Shown piece after piece: positions 1-12,767 of a stretch of DNA of 64,000 nt. Made by a program: the position numbers and the translations under genes. Under the pieces are notes generated by a model. It was not told the DNA's origin and did not search any database. It worked only from the letters and a program-made list of their open reading frames with translations. Within the stretch, counting starts at the first letter, position 1, and every line of letters begins with the position of its first letter. Origin of the DNA: Rhizoctonia solani (taxonomy: Eukaryota; Basidiomycota; Agaricomycetes; Cantharellales; Ceratobasidiaceae); contig NC_057372.1 in assembly GCF_016906535.1 (NCBI RefSeq), positions 2,833,501 through 2,897,500 on the forward strand, given 5' to 3'.

Positions 1-1303
1 CTCAGGGAACCATGTTGCTACCGGGGTCTCTTTCGTGTCCGACTCGAATGCATACACAGTGAACGCTCGAAGGAAGTCATTCTTTCCGCCGGATCGTTGC
101 AGTCTCCACAACTTCTTGAACTCAGCGGTATCGGGAACAGCACGCTCTCAAGAAGTTTGGTATCACACCACTGATTAATCTACCCGGAGTTGGGGAGAAT
201 CTGCAAGACATGTGTTTATTCCTACTTCGTATGAACTGAAGCCAGGCAAAACGACTTTTGACATTTTGAGGAACAACGCCACATTTGCAGCCGAGGCTCA
301 GGCCCAATAGTAAGCTCCCTGCAATTCATTTTCCCTAGCGCCATTCTGACAGATTATTTAGTGCGGCGACTCACGACGGTATCTATGCGGCAACCCACTC
401 GGCATTCTCATTCATTAACCTTGCTCATACGTCAATAACTCGACAATCCAGTCTATGAAGACTAAGCTTTATCAGGAAATCGCCGACTTGGGCACAACGG
501 CATTGGAACGGGCTCAGTTTGCTATTCAGAAGACATGGCTTGACAAGAAGCTCGGCCACACCGAGATCATCATGTTCCCTGGTTTGTTATTCTATGAGAG
601 GTTGGATTGTATAGTCTCACTAATTGACGGTACTCTAGGCTACTTTTCTTTCAGCGGGCCCAAGGCAAATGCTTCTTACATCTCGATGCTGTTTGCTATC
701 CAACATCCCTTCTCTCGAGGAAATATCGTAAGTTAATCTTTCCAGGCCTTGGGTAGCCATTCATGGGTTATTGTTTGTAGCACATTGGTTCAGCCGACCC
801 ACTTGTCAAGGGTGTCTATGACCCCAAGTACTTCTCCAATCCATTGGTATGCGTCTGTAGTTGTTTTACATTTTCGTGTTGGCTCATAGGCTATCTTAGA
901 CCTACAAACTCTCGTGGAAGCTGTCAAATTCGGAATGAAAATATCCAAGACTGAGCCTCTTGCCTCCTCAATCGTTGCTCGTCAAGACCCCGCACCCGAA
1001 GTTACATCCGACGAAGATATTGCTGCGTATATCAAAACTTACGTGGAATCCGTTTATCATCCTATCGGCACGGCAGCATTGGCCCCGAAAGCACTAGGTG
1101 GCGTTGTTGATAATAAACTAAAGGTCTATGGCACAACCAACGTTCGAGTGGTATGTATGCGAAATTAGAGCCGAAAGCTTTGACTCACAAGTTGTGATTA
1201 GGTTGATGCAAGTGTTATACCAATTCATATGGGCACGCACATTACCAGGACCATTTACGGAATCGGCGAGAAGGCTGCTGCATTGATCAAGTCTGGGAAC
1301 TAA
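1..1303 (+). CDS. GMC oxidoreductase, C-terminal part, frame-disrupted
   Basis: FAD-dependent glucose-methanol-choline oxidoreductase (aryl-alcohol oxidase or choline dehydrogenase type), truncated by the window edge. Visible family motifs are EVILSAGSLQSPQLLELSGIG (read across 72-135) and, at the C-terminus, YHPIGTAALAPK followed by GVVDNKLKVYGTTNVRV and VDASVIPIHMGTH, which carry the conserved active-site His region. Introns at 582-638, 728-780, 847-889 and 1151-1201 all have GT-AG ends; a further intron starts near 310. The stop is TAA at 1301-1303. The first 460 bp need at least four one-base corrections to stay in frame (near 70, 145, 209 and 450), while the last four exons read cleanly. 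Either the 5' part is decaying or the assembly has lost bases. The substrate cannot be told from this fragment. Confidence 0.85.
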
Positions 1304-1873
1304 TACGATAATCATTTGGATGGTTCTACTAATATGCATGATAATGATCCATGACTACGACTTTTGGGTTCAGGCTTACGAATAATGATTAACACCCATG
1401 TCACACGTCTCGTTTTCGTTCTTGTAACTTCGAATAATATGATTAATTTTCAACTCTTCCATGGTTGGTGACTAGACTTAGGCTTGAATTAACGAAGGAT
1501 AAATCGGACGCACGAGAGAGAGACAATAAGCCCATATCAACTTCAAAAGCTGACTTTCATCACATTGCCCTTGATATTAACATGTTTTGGATAGCTCTAG
1601 CCTCATGAATGTGCAATACATATATGAATCGTTCAATTCTACCGGAAAACCTTCAAATTTAGGGGGCAAGCTTCACCAGCTGCCAGACGTTATCTTTACC
1701 TGGCCCAAAACGTGATATACGTACAGCATATGAGTCAATAAGTGGACCGACTTCCATTTGTCTTTTCAATAGCCAGATAAAAACTGTGTATCGCTGGGCT
1801 AGCTTGGTACTATACATATCCACCAAGCGCCTAGCCCAGTCCGCGTTCACTCACGTGACTTACGGCCAACGCT
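1304..1873. other. intergenic, no gene seen
   Basis: The spacer lies between the GMC gene and the zinc-finger gene, both on the plus strand. It should hold the 3' end of the first and the promoter of the second. I see no conserved reading frame or repeat in it. Confidence 0.5.
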
Positions 1874-2740
1874 ATGTCTGATGCCCGCTCACTCCTTCGT
1901 CGTGCTAAAGCTGCTGAATCCGAGAAACGTATAAACCACCCTCTTGCGCTTTATAATGCATCAGGTCAATTGCGATGTGCTGCGTGCGGAACTACTATTA
2001 AACCTCATGCTTGGGAGGGCCATGTGATCAGCAAAGCGCACCGAACTCAGGCCGCGCGGTTACGAGCTGAGGAGGAGAAAGAACAGGCCAGAAAACGAAA
2101 AGCCGAGGAGAATGTCGAAATGGAGGAGGCTGAGGAAGGGAAGAGGCCGCGAACGGCTGAGCCTGAACCCGCACCACCCCAGCCAGAATCAACAGGTGGC
2201 CTTCCCGCAGACTTCTTCTCAGATCCGTCTCGAGCTCCGGTCCTAGGGGGAGACGATGACGACGACCAGGACATGTCTTCCGACCCTATAGCCAGGAATT
2301 CGACCATCGATGACGAGTTTGCCGCGTTTTCCAAAGCCGTTCTCCAACCTGCGCTTAAACCTGGGGCTATGGACCTCTACGAATCTGCAACCGTGTCGGC
2401 TGAACCTGAACTTGTTAACAATATCCCTGATGGGTTTCCTGCTGGCGTCACGGGAGAAGCAGAGGGCGAGAATCAGCAGGTCGTGGAGGAGACCGAGGAA
2501 GAAAAGAGGCGACGGCTACAGGAAGAGGAACGAGAGCTTATTATGGATCGATTGAGGGACGAGGAAATGGCACAGGAGGAAGCGGACGAACGAGTAGTGC
2601 GTCTGAAGGCTAGATTAGAGGCAGTGAAAGCAGGAAAGGCCCAGGGGACAACTGCACCAGCTCCGGGACCGGCATCTGGTGTGGACAAGAAAACGCTACT
2701 CAAAATGTTACGGGGGAAGAAAAAACCAGCCGCTTCGTGA
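1874..2740 (+). CDS. ZNF830/CCDC16-like C2H2 zinc-finger protein
   Basis: Single-exon gene of 288 codons. Residues 35-56 form one C2H2 finger (C35, C38, H50, H56) of the type found in ZNF830, a nuclear protein associated with pre-mRNA processing and genome stability. The finger follows a short basic N-terminus (MSDARSLLRRAKA). The middle is acidic and low in complexity, with alternating E and R/K runs that predict a coiled coil around residues 195-255. The C-terminus is basic and ends in RGKKKPAAS, a possible nuclear localisation signal. The first ATG is preceded by a stop-rich region, so this start is preferred. The family call rests on the single finger, the N-terminal sequence around it and the long acidic coiled coil. 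Confidence 0.8.
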   Translation: MSDARSLLRRAKAAESEKRINHPLALYNASGQLRCAACGTTIKPHAWEGHVISKAHRTQAARLRAEEEKEQARKRKAEENVEMEEAEEGKRPRTAEPEPAPPQPESTGGLPADFFSDPSRAPVLGGDDDDDQDMSSDPIARNSTIDDEFAAFSKAVLQPALKPGAMDLYESATVSAEPELVNNIPDGFPAGVTGEAEGENQQVVEETEEEKRRRLQEEERELIMDRLRDEEMAQEEADERVVRLKARLEAVKAGKAQGTTAPAPGPASGVDKKTLLKMLRGKKKPAAS

Positions 2741-2814
2741 TACCCTTGCTTTCATTGCTGCAACTTGTAGATCGGGGACTTTAACAACTGTTATTCGCAC
2801 GTGTAATCTGTCAT

Positions 2815-4238
2815 TTATTGGGATACTAAAACACTGGGTTTCTCGTCTTCGTCATAGCCTAACGCCTTTTTGAATGATGCAGACCAATTGAGACTCGGCT
2901 TGCTTGCCATCATCAGGCCAAGCATCAAAGGCAAGTAAATCAAACATTGCCTCCACACTTTCCTGGCAGCCTTTTCCGTACCTTCTCTCCAAACTGCCAT
3001 GCTCCATATGAGAGCCATACATTCAAAGGTAGACTGGTAAGCGCAAACCACCACGTAGTTAGGCCACTCAAGGGAGCCATCACTGAACAGATGGGAATAA
3101 ACGCTAGTGCGTATCTCAGCCCAACAAGCGAATTGTGCTGTGGGTTGAGAACGGACAGCATTTTATATCCTGCTTGAGCGTATCCTACCCGTGTCAAGTG
3201 AGACACCGCGTTGAAGTGAGGAAATTGCCAGGCAAACAAAAATGCGAAAAGGGTTGCTGCAGCCAGTGGATTGTCTAGCGGAAGAGAGTTGGCGATATCG
3301 ATGGTACTGGATGGCCAGATGTAAACCAGAGGATGTTCTGCTGAAGGAATTAAATGCCCGTCGCAAGCCGTCCACCCCATGAGAGGTGGTATAGCTCCAA
3401 CGACAGCACCAACCCATGTGTTCAATATGCTCCGTCGTTTCATATAAGTATAAACGCCAGAGTATAATACGATGTTGAGTGCACCGAGTCCAGCCGTCAA
3501 TGGGTTAACAAGCGTCGCGAGAATCGTGACACCGCTAGCACCAGCTACTATACCAAACGCAGCAGCATGTGCAGGAGATATCATGCGACGGACAAGCGGA
3601 CGAGTACGAGTTCGGACCATCTGAGCGTCAAGCGGGACCTCGGCGATTTGATTAAATGTATTCGCTGCGGCCGAGCACAACGCTGTTCCAGCTGCCGTTG
3701 CTAGAAGAGCCGGCACGGTCGTTGAAAGGGGGCATAGTGCAGCGCCTGACATGGCCGTAAGGACGACTAGGGTCGTGAGACGAGACTTTGAGAGGGCCAT
3801 GTATATTTTTAGTCGAGACTTGAGTGTGAGGGGGGGAACGGGAGTATAGGCGGATAGAGGGATATGCGGTGGTGGATATGGTGCTAGAGGTATGGCGGTT
3901 GCTGATCTTGGAGTATTCGATCCAGCTGCAATATGTTCCGGTTTGGGTTCAGGATACATATCAGAGTCTACATCGACATCAAATGCTCTGCCTTTTCCTT
4001 TTTGGAGGGACATATCGGCGATGTCTAATGATGCAGAAGATGCAGAAACTTTCGGGTTTGACAGGAAGAATGCTTTAAATGGCTGGGCTGGGCTTGATGT
4101 CGGCGGATGAGCTGCCCGAGTTGACTGGCCTCGGTGAGATAGGCCTCCAGGCACGAGAGGGAATACGAGCCTCTTATGACGTGGACGTATTCCTTGGGAA
4201 CAAGAGATGAGAGCATCTAAATATTTTTGCTTCGCCAT
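2815..4238 (-). CDS. COX10: protoheme IX farnesyltransferase, mitochondrial (haem O synthase)
   Basis: Transfers a farnesyl group to haem B in the mitochondrial inner membrane, the first step of haem A synthesis for cytochrome c oxidase. The Arg-rich N-terminus fits a mitochondrial presequence. The UbiA-type prenyl-diphosphate site is seen as NTFNQIAEVPLDAQMVRT, followed by RPLVRR, and several hydrophobic helices follow. The open frame stops at 2940, but the C-terminal tail of the family (KAARKVWRQCLIYLPLML) continues in the neighbouring frame to a stop at 2815. A single missing T in a T run near 2996 (TTTTGG read as TTTGG) explains this; adding one base makes the length an exact multiple of three (474 residues). 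The break is therefore more likely a sequence error than a mutation. The gene is divergent from the deaminase gene. Confidence 0.9.
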
Positions 4239-4624
4239 TATATGTCTGTATAAATGGACGTGAATGGATAAATGAGCTCGAAGCTGTCAAAACTGACCTA
4301 TCATTGGCCAGCACCCAGTACTAAATTAAAATCAAAAACAGCTGAACGTCCAGTTTAATCTTCAGTCGAATGAGGGAAATTACATAGCATATAGTAAGTT
4401 AGATTACACAATCTCTGGTACTATCACTCCTTAACAGTACACACTTACAGAGCCTGTGGCCAGCGAATCGTAAATGAGGATAATCACGTGGACTCCGGGT
4501 GATACCCGAGTCACCCATCAAATTAGCCGCCTATATCTACCCGTGCGAGGTTGGCTGCAATGGTCATTCTTCTCGCTAGTCAACACATCTGTTTCAGCAT
4601 CTGGTTCGATCCGCCTCCACTACT
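4239..4624. promoter_or_regulatory. shared upstream region of COX10 and the deaminase gene
   Basis: This 386-bp region separates two divergent start codons and must hold both promoters. A CACGTG-type site lies near 4486 (aatcacgtggac). I see no clear TATA box, and the assignment rests on gene layout only. Confidence 0.4.
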
Positions 4625-5981
4625 ATGAACTACTCTGCCCAGGCTCTAAACTCATTAGCACCTTCTCAAATCTTATTCCTCGAGTCTCTCCCGAAAGCAG
4701 AACTACATGCTCACTTGAATGGTTCTATCCCCATATCCTGCCTCGAGCAGCTTGCAAAAAGCTACAAGCCACAAGGGGATATTGGATCTATCGATGTCAA
4801 TGCCTCGATCCAAAACCTGGCCAACGGAGTCCATCTCAATCAGATAGAAGATTTCTTTAAACTATTTCCTGCTATTTATGCTCTGACCAGCGATATACAT
4901 TCTCTTGGAATCGCCACTCGGGCGGTTTTGAATGAGTTTCTGAAGCCCCGGCCTTCGGCGAGTGGTATCGAGGGTGCCCCGGCTGTTCCTCAATGTAGCT
5001 ATTTAGAACTACGTTCTACGCCTAGGGAAACTGCTCAAATGACTAGATTAGAATACGGTACGTTGAGTAAAATAGTTTGATTGAGTAAAAATTAAATGTG
5101 TTTGGACCCTTCAGTTCAGGCCGTATTAGATGAAGTAGAAAAGTTTCCGGCCGATAGAGCCGCGTTTATATTGAGCGTAGACCGTAGGATGTCCCGCACC
5201 GAAGCCGACGAGGTAGTCGATATTGCAATTCAAATGAAGAGCGAGGGACGACGGGTTGTGGGCGTTGATCTCTGTGGGAGTCCGTTGGTACGTATTATCT
5301 GACGTGCACCGAGTGGCTTCATTTAAAAATGAATAGGCCAGTGATGTTACCGTGTTTGGTCCCCCGCTCGCTCGTGCGAGAGAAGCTGGGCTCGGTCTAA
5401 CGCTTCATATCGCGGAGGTAAATATCTTGTAGTACAACATTATTTCGGCTGACCGCATCCAACGGACCACAGACTGCACAAAATTCTACCGAAGAAACGA
5501 TGAGCCTTCTCGACCTGCTTCCCGCTGGATCCAAAGGTCGCCTCGGTCATGCCACATTCTTGGATCCAGCTACACAGCTGATCGTACTCAACCGGAATCT
5601 TCCCGTAGAAATCTGCCTAAGTTCGAATCTACTGTGCGTATATGCATCCCTGCTTACGCCTGGTGGCTGATGATTAGCACCAGGGCCAAAACTGTTTCAA
5701 ATATCAACGTGCATCACATCAGCGATTATATGATCATAGGACACCCCTTAGCTATTTCAGTAAGTTTTCTTGGGCTGGGGGAGGAGTCTAGAGATTCTAC
5801 ACGTTACTTATCGTATTACTATGTATTCTTACAGACCGACGATATTTTGCCGTTCAAGACCTCTCTTCTGGCCGAGTATGCGCTTTTGATGGCATCTGCA
5901 CCCTTAGGCCTTGGACTTGGGGAAGACGAAGTACGAAAGATCGCAGCAGGGGGCTTGGAAAGCCGTTTCTCGGGTATATAG
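4625..5981 (+). CDS. adenosine deaminase-like protein (N6-methyl-AMP deaminase, ADAL/MAPDA type)
   Basis: Member of the adenosine deaminase superfamily that hydrolyses N6-methyl-AMP to IMP in purine salvage. The first metal-binding motif is KAELHAHLNGS near residue 25, the family signature for this branch. VVGVDLCGSP, LTLHIAE, LGHATFLD, EICLSSNLL and HPLAISTDD follow in the usual order and carry the remaining zinc ligands and catalytic Glu/Asp. Six exons: 4625-5057, 5115-5287, 5337-5417, 5473-5633, 5684-5759 and 5835-5981. All introns are GT-AG, and the joined length is 1071 nt (356 residues), close to the human protein. The frame is intact throughout. It is divergent from COX10. Confidence 0.92.
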
Positions 5982-6246
5982 CTAGAGAAGGTTGCCACCA
6001 AGCACTCGGGTGGTAAGAGAAGTGGTGGTGTTATATGGTTGTTCGTTAAGGTACTGTCTTTTCACTGTTGTTGTGAATTGTATGTATATTACTAAAGAGT
6101 CAATGGGTTGTGATTACTGAATAAATAAATTAACTCACGTGGCATTGCTGATACCTTACATAATTCATATTAGGCTTCCTCTTGACTTCCTCAACCGTCG
6201 AGCTGAGGCTTCTAGTCACTAACGATAGCGCAACTCACGCTTCAAC

Positions 6247-7631
6247 ATGGCGCCCTCTACTAGAACCGTTATCCTTGGCTCATTATCTGTTTTGTCACTT
6301 TATGCATTATTTCATTTGCCATCTGGCACACCCGAGCCTGTTCCACAGGAGCCGATTGCACAGAAGCCCACGCCAAATGGCCAATTCACACGGCGAATAG
6401 TTGCAGTCGGGGACTTGCACGGTGACCTGGCGAACATGAAAAAAGTATTCTCTATGGCCGGCGTTATCAACCAAGCTGGGAATTGGAGCGGAAATGTAGA
6501 TTTTCTTGTCCAAACGGGTGACATGATTGGTAAGTGAATGAGCTGGCAGGTTCAAAGATATTGCTAAAGGAATGAATTAATGGTATCAGATAGGGGCGAT
6601 GATACGTTAGAAATGTATACCTTGATGGATAAGCTGAGGGAACAAGCTCTACACGCTGGAGGCCAGGTTTTAAGTCACCTCGGGAACCATGAAGTACGTA
6701 CTATGACACTATGAAGCACAACTCCTAACATGTAAATAGGTCATGAACGCCATCGGTGACTGGAGATACGTATACCCTTCAGAGGTTTCCACTTTTGGCA
6801 CCGTTTCGGAGCGACAACGTATAATCAGCTCTGGGTGGGTTGGAAAGGCCTGGCGATCAAACTACACAATTACTTCCCGTCTTCCGTTCCATCCTTCACT
6901 TGGTCCTCCCAACACAGACTACAATCCCAAAGCCCCTCCCAACCCGCTCTCGCATGCCGCGCTTTCTTTTGTTCATGGTGGCCTCTCCCCTACATTCTCA
7001 AACCTTACCCCGTATCCATCGGCAATCAACGCGCTGGGCCACAGCCTACTTAAAAGGTTACAAGACCGCGTACAACCCCCGCCTCATCCTCCTAACCCAT
7101 ACCCCGGCTTGCCTGATGGCACAACTCACGCAGAGCACGAGCTTTATGGCGCAGATGGTCCGCTTTGGTATCGCGGCTGGGCAATGGAGCCCGATTCGTT
7201 CGTTTGCCCTGCGGTAGAAAATGTTTTGGCCAAGACGGGCGTAAGAAGACTAATAATGGGCCACACTCCGAATTTTGAGGTGCGGGTGAACTCAAGTGAG
7301 ACGAGATAAATGTACTGATCGCATGACATCATCATATAGCACCAAGTTTCGCGATGTGACGGAAAAATTATCATCATAGACACCGGTATGGTAGTCCTTT
7401 ACTATTCACTCTTCCGAGTTCTGAATCGGAATTCTAGGTATTTCCAAAGCATATGGCGGGGTGCTCTCGGCATTGTCCATTACCTACACTTTAACCCCCC
7501 ACGCACCATCACGTTTCCTCGCCACGTCGAACGAACGGGCCTGGACAGAGCACGAAGTCATCAAGGCGATATATCCGGATAAAACCGAGGTCTTTGTAGA
7601 TTCCGTACGCGAAATTCGAGGGTCCTGGTGA
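6247..7631 (+). CDS. calcineurin-like metallophosphatase, Shewanella-like (Shelph) type
   Basis: Serine/threonine phosphatase fold of the PPP superfamily. Metal-binding motifs appear in order: VAVGDLHGD near residue 55, QTGDMIDRGDD formed across the first splice junction, LSHLGNHE at the end of exon 2, and IMGHTPNFE near the C-terminus. The N-terminus (TVILGSLSVLSLYALFHL) is a signal peptide or membrane anchor, as is common in Shelphs. Five exons: 6247-6529, 6590-6693, 6740-7279, 7340-7385 and 7438-7631. Joined length is 1167 nt, 388 residues, without a frame break. The physiological substrate is unknown; bacterial-type Shelphs favour phosphotyrosine, so a secretory-pathway tyrosine phosphatase is possible. 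Confidence 0.88.
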
Positions 7632-8046
7632 GAGTGTATCAGCTTAGGTTGAGCTATGGTCTTTTAGCATGATTGTATCTTGTTGAGCAATGTATCATAT
7701 AATTTGTGGGTTGCCTAGAGGTGCTCTGAAAGACTTCCAGTGTGTTCAGCGAGACAGGTCGTTATTTACGGCTATACGGGACTAATGCTTTGGTATACCT
7801 GGTGAAAATTCTGGCCGGTTGAGCGTAAGATACGTTTCACCCCACCACCCCTACTCTCAATAAAACTGCATGTCTTCATTGATCCAATATGCTGAGCTGG
7901 TTGGCTTAAGAGAGGCCAAAGTGCCATGTAATTGCTCCTGTAGGCTTCCAAAATACGGACGGGTTTATTATATAAATAGGCGTATGCAACATTGCGTAAA
8001 AGTTTGAAAGTAAGAACACTGCATATAAGTACATCGAAGTTATTTT
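7632..8046. other. intergenic between convergent genes
   Basis: The 3' ends of the phosphatase gene (+) and the NACHT-WD40 gene (-) face each other here. No reading frame or repeat was recognised. Confidence 0.4.
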
Positions 8047-11000
8047 CTATTGACGTATATCGGGTGGTTGAGACCAGATTTGACCTAGCGCCAAGTCGAC
8101 CTTTGAGGGTGATATAATTATGCTGCCTCTCGAAGAGAATATATGAGTGTTTGGAGGCCGAGGAAACTCCCTGCGTATGTCTCCTGGAACCCACAGTATC
8201 GGGCGCTGGTCAGGATCCATTAACCATCCTTCATTGTTTATAACCCAGACCCTTCGCTCGTTATACTCGTCCGGAACTTCCCAGATTCGAATCGTACAGT
8301 CGGTTGAACCCGATACAATACGTCGGCCATCAGGAGCAAATGCAATCGAATTAACAGCGTCTGTATGCCCAGTAAATTGATCAAAGATCAAAATACCCCT
8401 TTGAGCATCCCAGATACGAATTGTACCATCGCGAGAACCGGTAGCTATTTGGGTGCTATCAGGTGAGAATACGACAGATACGACAGCGTTTGCATGGCAT
8501 TGAAAGAGTTTGCCAAGCAGCGGACCATTGGCACTACAGTTCCATATCTGAACTGTCTCATCATAGGAGCCAGAAGCAATGCGAGTGCTGTCGGGGGAAA
8601 ATACTACGCAGGTTACGATGTCATTGTGACCGTTGGCTATTTCGCTATTGTCGGTAGAAGTTCGAGCTATCTCGCCACCAGTATTCACATCCCATAAGCG
8701 AACTGTATTATCCCAAGAACCAGAGACGATGTGACTTCCATCTGGAGAGAACATAACCGCGGTTACGTTTTGCGTGTGTCCCCTAAGGCAGTTTACGACC
8801 TCGGCACTGCGAGTGTCCCAGATAAAAACCATGCTATCATATGAACTGGTTGCAATACGACTGCCGTTAGATGAAAACGCCACCGAGGTAACACCGCTTT
8901 CATGACCGGCGAGCGGGGCCCCAATCATCGCACCGGTTTCAGAGTCCCAGAGACAAGCTACGCAATCGCCCCCTCCGGTGAGAAACTGCCTGCCGTCGGG
9001 GGAGAAAGTCACCGAGTTGACTTTTCCTATGTGTCCCTTGTTGGTCTTTATACGGTGGTCGCCGGTTTCGATATCCCATATACAAACTAGAGAGTCTTCA
9101 GAGGCTGAAATGATAGAATTTCCATCGGGAGAGAACTGAACGCATGTAATTGCTTGAGTATGACCGTAGTCATCGAAATTCCTTGTAGGGTTGCTGTGTG
9201 GGTCCCAAAAATGGATACTACCGTCCCATGACCCGGAAACGATGCTCCCACCATTCGGGCATATCGATAAACACGTCACTCCTTGGGCATGACCTATGAA
9301 TGGGCCTGAGATTTGAGTGGAGTCGATAGCGTTCCAGACACGAACGGTGCAATCCCAGGAGCCCGAGATGACCTTTGTTCCATCACAAGAGAATACTACA
9401 GCACTGACTGCATCCGTGTGTCCCTCGAAGGGGTTAGAAAGTAGAGTGCCATTCGCTGAGCTCCAGATTCGAATAGTGCGATCCAGAGAACCCGACACGA
9501 GGCTATCACCATCAGGAGAAAATGCGATAGCCAGAACGCCAGCGGTATGCCCTTTGAACGCATGGGTAGGCCTAAGTGTGGCGCCATCGGCATTCGTTAA
9601 CCATACACGTATGGTGCGATCATAGGAGCCCGAGGCGAATTTGGTACTATCCGGGGAGAATGTTATCACTGTAACTCCCATAGTGTGGTTTTCGAGGGGG
9701 CCATGGATCAAAACGCCACTGTTTGAATCCCACATATGAACTGTACAATCGTCTCCCCCAGCCACAACTAGAGTACCATCCGGCGAGAATGCAACAGAAG
9801 GAATATCTTGGGCATGGCTCTTGCAGAATTCGAGGGAAGCTCCTGTTCTTGTGTCCCACATACGTATAGTGCGATCTCGAGAGCTAGAAATCAAATGAGC
9901 ACCGTCCGGTGAGAAAGCCAAGGAGTTAACTTGTTTATCGTGACAGTTAAATTGAATGTTGCTTCGAATTCCATAAAATGTGTTCCAGATGTATATTTTC
10001 CCATCACAACACCCGTAGGCAATGCGCATAGAGTCAGGTGAGTATGCAACAGCAGTTACACCACAGCTGGCTTCCCAAGTCGCGAGTGCAACTCCTTCAC
10101 GTCTACTCATTGTAGTTCCATTCAACCATAAGATACCTGGTGAACGGGATCGGTAGTTGGCTCGAACACGATTTTGAACTGGGATCAGCGGAAGCATTGA
10201 TAAATATAGATGGGGTGTGCTCCGGCAGACGGGGTTGGCCGCAAACGCGGTCGTAAAACTGCACGCATCGCGAATAAAGTCCTGCAATTCCAAGATTTCG
10301 AGGCTATTTTCGTTCTATTAGATGGTTCAATCTTATTATCTGTTTAGATCTATTAGTGGCATTCACTCACTTTTTGCAGCCATTTTAGGGCTTCGATCAG
10401 TGCTCTAGGTCCTCTGTTGATGAACCTTTTAAGGTTTAAAGCCTCCACCCAAAACATAAGTTGTTTCCTGAAAAATTCATCGAGGCGGAGGACAAGCTGA
10501 TCACACGATCTTGAAGATTGGAGGTGGTATGCCCAATATTGGCATGCATAAAAGAGTTCGGGTGGGACTGATTTTTGGGCATGCCGTGAAAAACCTTGGA
10601 CATCGTTGTCAAATCTGTACGGCACCTCAAGACTACAGATGTTAAACCGAAGCTGTCGCTCCATGATTGCAAAGCATTGGGTTGCTAAAAGCCTGTTGTG
10701 AGACGCGTAGTCACAGCGCAGCGGACCAGCAAAGTCAGATTGAAGAAATTCTAGGAAGGACGAATGAAGGGCCGATACAACACTTTTGGATGTTGAAACG
10801 TGCAGTACCGATTGAAGGGGACGTAAAGCCGACGATATCTGTTCGCTGTTCACATTCGATAGTACGGCCAATGTACTTTCGGCGACTGGTTCCATAGCAC
10901 ACGCTACTGTCCAAAGTACGTCCTTGATAGTGTTGATTTCGCCCCTCTCGAGCGTTTCATCTTCAAAAGTTTGGTCCAAAATTGCTTTATACAATCGATA

Positions 11001-12767
11001 TATATCTTGATTTTGTTTGTTTACCGACCCGGACCCTCCCGCGAGCACGGATGAGAGTCGCGAAGAAGTGATAGACCCGGGAACTCCACCCAGTATGTAT
11101 CTCGCTAAAGTAACCGCGTATATAAACAATACCCCTGCCCTTTCGGTTAGCTTCTGTATTTGTTCTCCAGACAAGTTGACTTTGGCTAGAGCAACGCATA
11201 GATAGGTCCTAATATCGCCTGTGACGGACTCCGCTTCGATATCGTGCAGGTGTAAAACCATGGTTGCTTGGCGGTAGCAAGCAGTGAATGATTCTGAGAT
11301 AATAGCTTCTGGCCTGCTGGTTAAGAAAAATTTCAGGGGTAGTGTCGCAGCCTGCTCCACCAATAACTCCAACAAAACCTTCATAGTTCTAGAATCAGTG
11401 CATTCGTCGAGGCCATCAACGACTACTATGAGGTCATTGGGAAGCATATTCCTGGCCTCGAGTAGAGGTAATTTGATAAGGTACTCAAACTGTACGGAAA
11501 TCGTCCGTCGGCTAATATTCGGGTTATCGCCCAAGATTCGACAAAGCGTTGATCGAAAGGAGTAAAACTTTTGAGCAAGCTGATGGGCAATAGTAGGCAG
11601 GATACGACCGACGTCTTGACATTCCGCTGAAGCTCTATGGCAGAAAAAACTTGCACCGAGTTGTCCATTCCCTTCGAGCTCCTTACAAAGACTATATGCG
11701 ATCGCTGTTTTACCAGTCCCGGCCATACCATTCATCCAATACACCCTCGTGTCGCTTTGGCTATTTACCCATTGCCGTATACCATGAAGTACTCCAACCC
11801 GAGTGTTTCCTAAGCATTCGTGGCGGTTAACCTTGTCAGAGAAGCATGAATCATAGCGGGCGTCATGGGCGGGGACCATATCGTTGAGTCGTGAAGCCTG
11901 TTTCATTGTATAAGCCAGTGCTTATACAACCAATTCTGCTATCACCTTCAAGTGATCATCCGCAATTTTCCATGTGCTTAGATTTGCATCTGTCTGTGAA
12001 AACAGGCTCAAGTTCAAATTGAAGATTCCAGTAAACATTGTACACTTACCTGTAGCTGAAGAAATGAAGTCTCAATACGGCGATAGCATTGTCGTAGCTT
12101 ATCAACCTCTTCCTCAGATTTGGCTAGGTTTCTAAACCCACTGCCCTGTTGCGCTATCTTTATATAATCTATCTCCTCGCGAAGAACGCTTTCAACACGT
12201 TAGAAATAGTACAGGAGCGCTATCCATGTAATTGCACATACCTGATTACGTTATTTACCCACTTGGACATTCTTTCTGGCTGGCATTCGGACATGTAGGA
12301 TGAGAGAACTATTGCCCACTGAGGAAGCCCCGACAGTAACTGAAGAATATCGAGGTTACCTTCTGCCGTGCACTAAATAATTTTGACTGTGTGACTGGTC
12401 TAACATTCAGATACTTCATGCACTTACCTCTATGGTCTCTAGACTGTCAACCATACCTCGAACTGCAGCCTCTAAAGGAGGGAACAAATGGCATCCCTTT
12501 AATAAAACGTTTAACGATCCCTTGAGGGTTTCCAAAATTACGCTTCCAGCAACCCTCGGGACCGATTTTCCCTTGGTAGACAAAAAACCCTTGAATTAAT
12601 TGATTCGTCACAGATGATGACGCGGTTTGTATAGATCCTTGCTCGTTCGCGTTAGTGGGCAGAGGGCAAGTTTTATCACAGGATTTTGTTTTGGTACGCT
12701 TAATACTATCAGAAGACCGACCCGTGGGAACGCCAGTCAGACAAAATCGTCGCTTTTTGAGTGACAT
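8047..12767 (-). CDS. NACHT-WD40 STAND NTPase (fungal NOD-like receptor)
   Basis: Large signal-transducing NTPase of the fungal NLR type. Exons on the minus strand: 12767-12428, 12372-12242, 12188-12050, 11993-11946, about 11897-10371 and 10303-8047. The N-terminal exons encode a helical region ending in FPPLEAAVRGMVDSLETIE, a hallmark I know from Agaricomycete NACHT proteins. The NACHT domain lies in the 1.5-kb exon, with Walker A GMAGTGKTAIAYSLC and Walker B LIVVVDGLDEC. The last exon carries 14 WD40 repeats (for example GHTAGVLAIAFSPDGDSLVS), enough for two seven-bladed propellers, and then a short tail. The first exon has a one-base shift near 12550, and the last junction (A5 run at 10371) is out of phase by one, so the exact protein needs checking. 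In fungi such proteins sense ligands through the repeats and trigger cell death. The neighbour on the same strand is a CHAT-domain gene. Confidence 0.88.
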